Under the pieces are notes generated by a model, which saw nothing but the letters and a program-made list of their open reading frames with translations, did not search any database and was not told the DNA's origin. The translations under genes and the position numbers were made by a program. DNA of 64,000 nucleotides, taken from NCBI RefSeq assembly GCF_030848565.1, contig NZ_JAVDDV010000005.1, positions 62,001 to 126,000 on the forward strand, written 5' to 3'. This DNA comes from Natronolimnohabitans sp. A-GB9. Its GTDB lineage: Archaea; Halobacteriota; Halobacteria; Halobacteriales; Natrialbaceae. Positions 8,727 through 19,052 of the stretch are shown here, one piece after another (within the stretch, counting starts at the first letter, position 1; every line of letters begins with the position of its first letter).

Positions 8727-9965
8727 ATGACCCACTACGTGATCATCGGTGACGGGATCTCGGGCAGCTCCGCTGCCGAGACCCTTCGGGAGAAGGACCC
8801 GGAGGCGAAGATTACCGTCATCACCGATGAGGGGGAGCCACTGTACAACCGGATTCTCATCAAAGAACACGCGAAAGGCAAACTCCCCGAGGCGCCGATC
8901 TCGATCCACGACGAAGGGTGGTACGAGGAACGCGACATCGACCTCTCACTGAACACCCACGTCACGAGCGTCGACACCGACGCGCGGATCGTCCACACTC
9001 ACGAGGGCGACGAACTCGAGTACGACAAACTGCTCGTCGCGACCGGCGGCACGCCGACGCAGCTGCCCGTCGACAACAGCGACGCTGACGGCATCCACCA
9101 CTTCTGGACGTTCCAGGACGCTCGCGCGATCCGCGAACACGCCGACCAGGCCGACAAAGGCGTCATCGTCGGTGCCGGCCTGCTCGGGATCGACTTCGCG
9201 GCCGTCTGTGGTGCCCAGGGGATCGAGGCTGACTACCTGATGCGTGGCGACCGCTGGTGGCGCTACGCGCTGTCGGCCGACGGCGCCGAGATCATGCACG
9301 AGGGCATGCGCGACGTCGGCGTCGAGCCCGTCTTCGACAGCGGCGTCGATCGCTTCGAGACCGACGACGACGGACACGTCACCGCCGCGGTCGACCCCAA
9401 CGGCGAACGCTACGACTGCGATTTCGCAGGCGTCGCGATCGGACTGACGTTCAACACGGAGTATCTCCAGGGGGCCGGCCTCGAGGAGGACAACGGCATC
9501 GTCGTCGACGAGTACATGCAGACCAACGTCGACGACGTCTACGCGGCCGGCGACATCACGCGCTTTTACGACGTGTTGCTGGGTGAACAGGCCCAGAACG
9601 GATCGTGGGGCTCGGCCAAGGAACAGGGCCGAATCGCCGCAGTCAACATGGCCGCCGACGAGGAGGCCGAAGCCTTCGAGTGGGTCTCCTCGTACTCGAT
9701 CACGCACTTTGACTTCCCGTTCCTTTCGTTCGGTCACCCGACGCTCGGCGACGAACACGCAGAACGGAAGTACAGCGACACGGAGTGGCGCCGCATCGCC
9801 TTCAAAGACGGCAAAATCGTCGGCGGCGTCCTCATCGGCGACCTCTCGCCACAGAGCAAGTTCAAACAGCTGATGCGCGAACAGCGCGAGGTCGCCGACC
9901 AGGCCGAGGTCCTCCTCGAGCAGGAAGTCGACCTCGACGAACTCGCAGCACCACAGGAACAGTAG
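8727..9965 (+). CDS. FAD/NAD(P)-dependent oxidoreductase
   Basis: A 412-residue pyridine nucleotide-disulphide reductase-fold flavoprotein. The N-terminal FAD site is VIIGDGISGSSAAE (residues about 4-17), a second Rossmann motif VIVGAGLLGIDFAA binds NAD(P)H (about 147-160), and the FAD-flavin motif DDVYAAGDIT lies near residue 275. No redox-active CxxxxC pair is seen, which excludes the lipoamide/mercuric reductase type and places it with the NirB-N-terminal/rubredoxin reductase-like group. Electron acceptor and physiological role are unknown. A short gap (about 180 bp) separates it from the divergent DUF6149-like gene. Confidence 0.9.
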   Translation: MTHYVIIGDGISGSSAAETLREKDPEAKITVITDEGEPLYNRILIKEHAKGKLPEAPISIHDEGWYEERDIDLSLNTHVTSVDTDARIVHTHEGDELEYDKLLVATGGTPTQLPVDNSDADGIHHFWTFQDARAIREHADQADKGVIVGAGLLGIDFAAVCGAQGIEADYLMRGDRWWRYALSADGAEIMHEGMRDVGVEPVFDSGVDRFETDDDGHVTAAVDPNGERYDCDFAGVAIGLTFNTEYLQGAGLEEDNGIVVDEYMQTNVDDVYAAGDITRFYDVLLGEQAQNGSWGSAKEQGRIAAVNMAADEEAEAFEWVSSYSITHFDFPFLSFGHPTLGDEHAERKYSDTEWRRIAFKDGKIVGGVLIGDLSPQSKFKQLMREQREVADQAEVLLEQEVDLDELAAPQEQ

Positions 9966-10089
9966 TCGACGATACACAACCGTTCTCGCCGCTTTCGGTT
10001 CGACGTGGCTCCCGTCCTGTCGTTTCACCAGCGATGCTGTCCGCTGCCGGAATCGTTAAGTACTGTCCTGGTGTTTGGTAACAGTGTAC

Positions 10090-10326
10090 ATGGCATCCAG
10101 TGAGCTCCCATCCAGTGAACACGCTAGTCGTCCACTGCGTCTCGAGTGCGTCGAATCGATTCCCGCGGGGACGACCACTCGTCACGTCGACCAACTCGAT
10201 ACGGAGACACTGGATACGTTCTACGCTGCTCTCGACGGTGACCGTTCGCTACTGGAGGCCGATACGGACCTCGAAATCGGGGAGGTAATCGTCTTCACCG
10301 AGTACTACCGCGTCGATCACGTATAG
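10090..10326 (+). CDS. Small haloarchaeal protein, unknown (distantly HalOD1-like)
   Basis: A 78-residue protein starting MASSELPSSEH; the ATG at 10090 is preferred over a TTG 15 bp earlier. The second half (LDTFYAALDGDRSLLEAD ... EVIVFTEYYRVDHV) resembles in size and pattern the helix-plus-beta-hairpin of HalOD1 output domains, but the match is weak and this is a guess. It has no transmembrane helix or cysteines. It is followed 65 bp later by the 136-residue protein on the same strand. Confidence 0.6.
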   Translation: MASSELPSSEHASRPLRLECVESIPAGTTTRHVDQLDTETLDTFYAALDGDRSLLEADTDLEIGEVIVFTEYYRVDHV

Positions 10327-10391
10327 AGCCGGTCTTTCGACGCGCCGGTAGTATCGAAGCCGTTTTCCCCCGCGCGCGCTTTCGATATCGT

Positions 10392-10802
10392 ATGAACGGC
10401 GGTAGCGACATGACCCTGGCGTTCGAACTCGAGGCGCTGAAGGAACTCGCCTCGCCCGAGAGCGTCTTCGAAGACGCCAGAGGCTGGACGGAATACATCG
10501 GCGTCGTCTCCGAGAAGCCCACCTACGTGGTGACGAACTTCACGCGCAAGAACCGCATCCGACAGGACTTCTTCTCCGGCCCGCGCGGCAAGGCCGAGAG
10601 CCTCCAGGGGGTCAAAGATCAGTTCGACACCGAACGGTACGTCTTCGTCGGCTCGAGCGATGACGACGAGGAACTCGCCGACAAAGTCGGCTGGGAGTAC
10701 CTGGACGTCGAGGAAGCGGCCGACGCCGCCGGCTGGATCGTCGCTGCGGATGCCGATACCGGCGACGACGACGCCGAACAGGTTCGCGACGACTGGCCCT
10801 AA
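10392..10802 (+). CDS. Conserved haloarchaeal protein (DUF7124-like)
   Basis: A 136-residue soluble protein. The core MTLAFELEALKELASPESVF then YVVTNFTRKNRIRQDFFSG is a very conserved haloarchaeal pattern that I associate with DUF7124. A GSSDDDEELADKVGW segment and an acidic tail follow. Translation could also begin at the internal ATG at 10410, which matches the start of the conserved part. Function unknown. Confidence 0.78.
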   Translation: MNGGSDMTLAFELEALKELASPESVFEDARGWTEYIGVVSEKPTYVVTNFTRKNRIRQDFFSGPRGKAESLQGVKDQFDTERYVFVGSSDDDEELADKVGWEYLDVEEAADAAGWIVAADADTGDDDAEQVRDDWP

Positions 10803-10905
10803 ACCGGCCCGGATCGGCGGTTGACGGCGGCAGTTTCACCGAGTACGAGGCGGTTGCCGTTCTCGAGGACGTACCCGTACGACGATCCCCGATTGGGTCT
10901 TTACT

Positions 10906-11139
10906 GTGACACAGCTCTCACCGTCTTCGGCGTACCTTTCGGCGGTCGTTGCGTTGGTACCCGATCTCACCGGTTCGGTCGGTTCCGAGCCGGCCCAGGC
11001 GGGTGCCGGTGTCGAGGTGACGGCCGCCGACGCCGAGCCGTTCTACGCCTCGCCCGAAGTCGGAATCGTCGTCCTCGCGGGATGGTTGCTCGTCGCATTT
11101 CTCGTCGGCTACTACCGGTTCACCGACGCGGATTTCTAG
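10906..11139 (+). CDS. Single-TM small protein resembling the tail of an ABC-2 permease
   Basis: A 77-residue frame starting with GTG. It has a hydrophilic half, then a hydrophobic helix and the terminus GYYRFTDADF. That last stretch looks like the C-terminus of ABC-2/NosY-type permeases, where the final helix is followed by GYxRFxxxDL. No upstream permease body exists here, so it is either an independent membrane peptide or a relic. The frame is open back to a TGA at 10822 without a better start. Moderate confidence that it is expressed. Confidence 0.5.
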   Translation: MTQLSPSSAYLSAVVALVPDLTGSVGSEPAQAGAGVEVTAADAEPFYASPEVGIVVLAGWLLVAFLVGYYRFTDADF

Positions 11140-11220
11140 AGGAATTGCCCCGTCTGACGACTCACCGGCAAACGGACGGCGAGTCGCCGACCTTATGACT
11201 CGCCCGCGCGAAGATCGCCC

Positions 11221-11757
11221 ATGGCAACGCCACGCGTCCCGGGATCCGGCGGTGAACGAACGCTCGAGCTTCCCTGTGGCACCTCACTCGATCCCCACGA
11301 TATCGATCTGGGGATGCGCGAGTACACCTGTTCCTGTGGCGAGACACACGCCGTCGTCACCGACGTTCACCCGCCGTCACGGTTTTTCCCCGAGTCGCTG
11401 GTCACGATCCTCCAGGAGACGATCGAACCCGCCGACGAGTTCGAGGAGTTCGGCACGCCCCACCTCATGGGCGTCGTCATGGAGGAGTTTCCCGAGAAAG
11501 TCGTCACCTACGACGGCAGCGACGACGGCGGCGTCGGCTACGCGATGTTGTGGGTGACCGACTTCGACTCCCGGCGGCTCCACGAGATCGTCGTGGAACT
11601 CGTCGTCGAACTCATGGAACACGCGATCAGCCACGCCGAAGACGATACTGCGGTAAGCGAGTTCGAGTCCCAGATGCTCGAGTTCGACGTCAGCGAGTTC
11701 GTCGACCAGTATCGACGCCAGCGGGAGTTCGAGAGCGAACACGACCACGCCCTGTAG
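11221..11757 (+). CDS. DUF5815-like haloarchaeal protein
   Basis: A 178-residue soluble acidic protein. It has an N-terminal ELPCG ... YTCSCGETHAVV Cys pair region, which could bind a metal, and the highly conserved block TDVHPPSRFFPE then FGTPHLMGVVMEEFPE. A helical segment (HEIVVELVVELMEHAISHAEDD) forms the C-terminal half. I match it to the haloarchaeal DUF5815 family from memory. Function unknown. It lies about 300 bp upstream of carB on the same strand. Confidence 0.78.
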   Translation: MATPRVPGSGGERTLELPCGTSLDPHDIDLGMREYTCSCGETHAVVTDVHPPSRFFPESLVTILQETIEPADEFEEFGTPHLMGVVMEEFPEKVVTYDGSDDGGVGYAMLWVTDFDSRRLHEIVVELVVELMEHAISHAEDDTAVSEFESQMLEFDVSEFVDQYRRQREFESEHDHAL

Positions 11758-12064
11758 TATCTCTCCGGATCGATCTGTCGTCGGTCTGTATTCCGCGTCG
11801 ATACACCCCGATAGTCGTGTTCACGTGTACCGTGGCTTTTGGTCTCGAACCAAATCGTCGACCGATAGGCTCGTCGATTGTCCACACTGACGTGGTAATC
11901 AGCTATAGACATCAAGCCAACCAGCACTGATTCTGGAGAATCGAATACGCACGACGATTACGGGGCCGATTTCGGCGAGAGTTCGAATTTCGAAAAGCCG
12001 TTTCGAGATTCGTACTGTATCGTGGGGCTTATTACGATGTGCGAACTTCGAGTGAACAAGAGAA
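11758..12064. other. 307-bp gap upstream of carB
   Basis: No convincing gene is seen on either strand. The last 60 bp are comparatively AT-rich and contain CTTATTACG (about 12026-12034) some 30-35 bp before the carB ATG, a candidate TATA element. Confidence 0.5.
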
Positions 12065-15280
<3,216 letters not shown>

Positions 15281-15284
15281 ATAG

Positions 15285-15302
15285 ATACAGCAGTCCGTCT
15301 GA
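15285..15302 (-). repeat. Palindromic family end (ACGG type) after carB
   Basis: The minus strand reads TCAGACGGACTGCTGTAT, starting 4 bp after the carB stop. It matches the ends at 26.9 and 40.1 kb. No partner arm is seen in the following 200 bp before the permease stop. Confidence 0.55.
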
Positions 15303-15509
15303 ATCGTTCTCGAATCCGACTCGATCTTCTCACGGCAGCGGACCGCATCGATCCGTCCGTCGACGACCGACATTTTCCTCTCCGTCGATCACGGCCGCCG
15401 CGTTGAGCCGTCCGGCACCGAGATCGACGTCCCCGTCGCCAGTGGCGAGAGCCGCGGTAGCTTTCAGTTCGCGTTCGACTGTGTCGCGGTGGTGTCCGGC
15501 CAGCACCGC

Positions 15510-17171
15510 TCACTCGAGGCTGTACCAGTCGAACCGCTCGACGGCGTACAGATACGAGATCACGGGAGCGACCAGGCCAACACCGAGGACGGTCCACGCC
15601 GCGATAGCGATTTCGCGTGCGGAAACCGAGAGTGCCGGGCCCGGCGTCCACGCCGAGACCGCCACGAACAGCTCGGCGACGAGTGCGGGCGAGTCGGTGT
15701 AGAGGACGACCGCGGCGATCGCCGGGAAGATCGCCACGGCAGAGTAGACCAGGAAGGCGGTCTTGCTCGGCATTACCGCTTCGCGGCTGTTCGTCACGTT
15801 GACGCTCCCGAATCGGGGCGCCGCCGTGCCGACGCCGGTCGCGAGTGCCGGCGTCAGGACGGCCCCGACAGTGGTGCCCGCGACCAGCACGGCGGTTTGC
15901 TCTATCGAAAGCGGGCTAGCCAGTCCCAACGCGAGCGAGGCGACGAGGGCGATCGGACCGGCGACGAGTACGCCGGCGACGACCAGCCCCGTGATGGCCT
16001 GACGCCCGGAAAGCGGCGAGGCGACCACGGCGGGCAGCGCCCGGCCGAGGTCACCGAGCGGATTGAGCGTAAACGCCGCTCCAGCGCCCCAGACGACGTA
16101 CAGCGAGAGCGCCACGGCGACGTACGATGGGACGGTTCCGGTCCGGACGATCTCCCGAACGAAAGCGATCGATCCCAAAAGCGGGTAGCCGACGTAGAGC
16201 AGACGGATCGGGGCTCGCTTCGTCCGACGGATCGCGGTCACCGCGACGGTCCCGATCGGACGCGAAACGCCTCGAGCGAGCAGTTGGGAGAGACGACTCG
16301 AGCGCGCCTCGTGGCTCGTCTCTTTGGCGTCGTCGAACCGTACCGGGTCGGAAAACCAGTGGACGCGCGCGGAGACGACGCCGGCCGCGAACGCGCCGAC
16401 GGTGACGACGGTGACGCCGACGAGCGCGCCGACGATCGAGGGTATCGAGGGGGCGACGTTCGGGACCGCGACCAACAGGAGGTGGCCGGGCCAGCCAAGC
16501 GGGCTGTCCTGTAACGCGGTAAACAGCTGGCTCGTGACCAGATCGAGATGGCCCGTCGCGATCGCCCCGAAGTACGCCACCCAGAACGCACCGAACAGCA
16601 CGTACCGGTAGCGAGCGATCGGCTCGTAGACGGTAACGAGGTGCCGAACCCAGGTACCGACCACGAAGCCGACGGGGACGGCCGTCACGAGGGCAAAGGA
16701 AACGACCAGCGGCGCTATCACCACCGGCACGAACGTCCCCGTGCCGGTGGCGAACGCACCCGCAAGCAAGACCGTCGGCGGGAGGACCCAGGCGGCGAAC
16801 ATCGCGATCTCGGCGCCGACGATGCCGACGACGACGTTTCGCAGCGAACTCGAGGTGAGCAGGAAGGCCGGCTGATCGGGGTCGGCCGCGGCCGAAAACG
16901 CCCGGATCGCAGCCATAAACGTCAGGAAGATCCAGCCGAGAGCGACGCCGCCAGTGGCGAACGACGTCGCCAGTTCGGCCTCGGCCGGGGACGCTCCGGC
17001 GGCGAGTTCGGAGCCCAGCCGTGGCAACAGATAGCCGCCGGCAACCATGATCGAACCGCCCATGAACAGCGCCAACAGTCCGATCATGAGCAGTTTCGTC
17101 CGCTCGTCCGAGACGGATCGGATCGTCCGCCGGAGCTCGGTCCGGGCGACGAGGAGGGAACCGCGGCTCAT
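15510..17171 (-). CDS. ABC-2 type transporter permease
   Basis: A 553-residue polytopic membrane protein with about 12 hydrophobic helices and a basic N-terminus (MSRGSLLVARTELRRTIR). It has the look of haloarchaeal ABC-2 permeases in which two half-permeases are fused. It is divergent from the ATPase at 17348, separated by about 175 bp, and most likely forms one exporter with it. The start at 17171 is preferred to an ATG 33 bp upstream because conserved LARTELRR-type beginnings start there. Substrate unknown. Confidence 0.85.
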   Translation of the reverse strand: MSRGSLLVARTELRRTIRSVSDERTKLLMIGLLALFMGGSIMVAGGYLLPRLGSELAAGASPAEAELATSFATGGVALGWIFLTFMAAIRAFSAAADPDQPAFLLTSSSLRNVVVGIVGAEIAMFAAWVLPPTVLLAGAFATGTGTFVPVVIAPLVVSFALVTAVPVGFVVGTWVRHLVTVYEPIARYRYVLFGAFWVAYFGAIATGHLDLVTSQLFTALQDSPLGWPGHLLLVAVPNVAPSIPSIVGALVGVTVVTVGAFAAGVVSARVHWFSDPVRFDDAKETSHEARSSRLSQLLARGVSRPIGTVAVTAIRRTKRAPIRLLYVGYPLLGSIAFVREIVRTGTVPSYVAVALSLYVVWGAGAAFTLNPLGDLGRALPAVVASPLSGRQAITGLVVAGVLVAGPIALVASLALGLASPLSIEQTAVLVAGTTVGAVLTPALATGVGTAAPRFGSVNVTNSREAVMPSKTAFLVYSAVAIFPAIAAVVLYTDSPALVAELFVAVSAWTPGPALSVSAREIAIAAWTVLGVGLVAPVISYLYAVERFDWYSLE

Positions 17172-17315
17172 CCGGGACCACCGTCGACGAGTCGTCGACT
17201 GCACATCGGAAGGGGGACCATACTCGAGAGCGCGTCGCGCATTCAGTAAACAGTTCGGATACTGTCATCCAGTCGATGACTGGCGATCGACCTCGTTTCG
17301 AGGAACGTGTTGTAC

Positions 17316-17323
17316 GTTTATGA
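17316..17323 (+). promoter_or_regulatory. TATA box of the ABC ATPase gene
   Basis: GTTTATGA lies about 27 bp before the ATG at 17348, the spacing of a leaderless archaeal transcript. Confidence 0.5.
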
Positions 17324-17347
17324 TGACTCGCAAGAAACGACCCCGAC

Positions 17348-18133
17348 ATGAGCCCTCCAGGCGCTCCCGCGATCGAAACCGACGGGTTGACCAAACGCTA
17401 CGGCGAGACTACCGCCGTCTCCGAGCTGACGATGGCCGTCGATCGGGGAACGATCTACGGTTTCCTCGGCCCCAACGGCGCGGGGAAGACGACGACGATG
17501 CGAATGCTGACGACGCTCGTGAAACCGACCTCCGGGACGGCACGGGTCGTCGGGAACCCGATCACCGACCGCGAGGCCGTCACACCTCACATCGGCTATC
17601 TGCCCGAGGAGCCGCCGATCTACGACGAACTCACCGGGCGCGAACAGCTCGAGTACGCAGCCGGACTGCGCGATCTGCCCGACGAGGAAGCGAGTGCCCG
17701 TATCGAGTCGCTGCTCGAGCGATTCGACCTCCGCTCCGACGCCGATCGCCGGATCGAGGGGTACTCGAAGGGAATGCGCCAGAAGGTCGGCGTCATCCAG
17801 GCCGTCTTACACGAACCCGCAGTCGCCTTCCTCGACGAGCCGACGAGCGGTCTCGACCCGCGGGCCGCCCGGACGATGCGCAACACGATCGCCGACCTCG
17901 CCGATCAAGAGATGACGATCTTCCTCTCGACGCACATTCTCCCCGTCGTCGACGAGTTGGCCGACGAGATCGGCGTCCTCCACGACGGCCAACTGGTTGC
18001 CCAGGGCGACCCCGAGACGCTAAAATCACGCGCCGAGACCGGCGAGGCTCGCAGTCTCGAGGACGCGTTCCTCGAGGTGACCCGGGAACACGGTGAACGG
18101 ACAGCGCGACAAACAGAGGCGTCGACGGAGTAG
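17348..18133 (+). CDS. ABC transporter ATP-binding protein
   Basis: Energises the ABC-2 permease encoded divergently at 15510-17171. The 261-residue protein has Walker A GPNGAGKTTT (about residues 41-50), Q-loop region, a signature-like YSKGMRQKV (about 138-146), Walker B VAFLDEPTSGLD (about 158-169), and the H-loop STHI (about 196). The first 10 residues (MSPPGAPAIE) are a non-conserved lead. The domain type is that of NatA/CcmA-like exporters. Substrate unknown. Confidence 0.93.
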   Translation: MSPPGAPAIETDGLTKRYGETTAVSELTMAVDRGTIYGFLGPNGAGKTTTMRMLTTLVKPTSGTARVVGNPITDREAVTPHIGYLPEEPPIYDELTGREQLEYAAGLRDLPDEEASARIESLLERFDLRSDADRRIEGYSKGMRQKVGVIQAVLHEPAVAFLDEPTSGLDPRAARTMRNTIADLADQEMTIFLSTHILPVVDELADEIGVLHDGQLVAQGDPETLKSRAETGEARSLEDAFLEVTREHGERTARQTEASTE

Positions 18134-18177
18134 CAGTCGCCGTCCCCGCCTCTGTGTCCGCTCTCGAGTGCGGAGCC

Positions 18178-18187
18178 GATATATGTA
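18178..18187 (+). promoter_or_regulatory. TATA box of the 18223 membrane protein gene
   Basis: GATATATGTA lies about 40 bp before the ATG at 18223, implying a short leader. Confidence 0.45.
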
Positions 18188-18222
18188 GTTAGAACGAAAC
18201 GAACGAGTGACGAACAATATCC

Positions 18223-18684
18223 ATGTCCCTGCTTCGCCCCCTCCACAACGCCCGTCAGACGCTCCGTGACGGCCTGACCAACGAATCGCTTCGGGTCGCG
18301 ATCCTGTTGGGTCTCGCGACGATTCCATTCACGCTGTTTCTCTCCTGGGAGTCGATCGGAAGCGAGGCCAACGCCTCGGCGAGCGCGCTGTTCGTGGCCG
18401 GACTGTGTGCCGGCTACTACTACAGCGATCGGGAGACGACGAGACGCTGCGCCGGGATCTGGACCGGACTGGCGGGCTCGATCGGGGTGGTGATACTCAC
18501 CGTTGCCGATACGGCCGCACAGGTCGTTCGGTTCGGGCCCGACTGGACGACGATGGACGCGCTCTTGCTCACGCTAACGCCGGTTTTCATCGCGATCAGC
18601 GTCGGCGTGTCCGTACTCGTCGTGATGATCGGTACTTGGATCGGCGACTGGGTGGGACGGCGCCTCGACGGCGATCGAGACTGA
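18223..18684 (+). CDS. DUF5518-like four-helix membrane protein
   Basis: A 153-residue haloarchaeal membrane protein with an amphipathic start (SLLRPLHNARQTLRDGL) and four hydrophobic segments (about 24-41, 50-66, 78-98, 112-140). A GYYYSDRETTRR loop follows helix 2. The general pattern resembles DUF5518 proteins; family assignment is tentative. The frame remains open after the stop into sequence that looks membrane-like (see the frameshift note at 18.7 kb), so the original protein may have been longer. Confidence 0.7.
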   Translation: MSLLRPLHNARQTLRDGLTNESLRVAILLGLATIPFTLFLSWESIGSEANASASALFVAGLCAGYYYSDRETTRRCAGIWTGLAGSIGVVILTVADTAAQVVRFGPDWTTMDALLLTLTPVFIAISVGVSVLVVMIGTWIGDWVGRRLDGDRD

Positions 18685-18958
18685 TTCGGCGCGGGATGGG
18701 AGTCCATCCTCGAGTCGCGCTGGTGGCAGATCCTTCTTGCATACGTGTTCCTGGTTCCCGAACGTGTGGCTCTACGTTGGCGTTCCGATCGCTATGTACG
18801 CGCTCGTCTACACGGTACGACTCGGCGAGTCGGTGAATCCAGCTGGAGACGCGATCTACGCCTTCATCGTCGCACTCTGGCTGGCGGCTGTCAGCTATCT
18901 GGCCACGAGATACCGGTACGTCGGAACGCTGCGACCCGACACGGGGCAGCCAAACTGA
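18685..18958 (+). pseudogene. Probable frameshifted small membrane protein
   Basis: A frame starting with TTG at 18737 encodes FPNVWLYVGVPIAMYALVY ... LATRYRYVGTLRPDT, two clear transmembrane helices. Directly before it, in the frame of the preceding gene, the sequence GWESILESRWWQILLAYVF also reads like a membrane protein and runs into the same point (about 18750-18765). No good start exists for either half alone. One base lost or gained would join them into a roughly 90-residue three-helix protein. It could be a decayed gene or, less likely, a small intact gene with a TTG start. Confidence 0.45.
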
Positions 18959-19052
18959 TCGGTGACGGTCAGACACCTCGAGCTCCCCGCGCCGGCGCCG
19001 TACCGAGCCCCGAGTCCGACATCCCTAAGCGCGGGGACGCGTTGGTTCGGGT

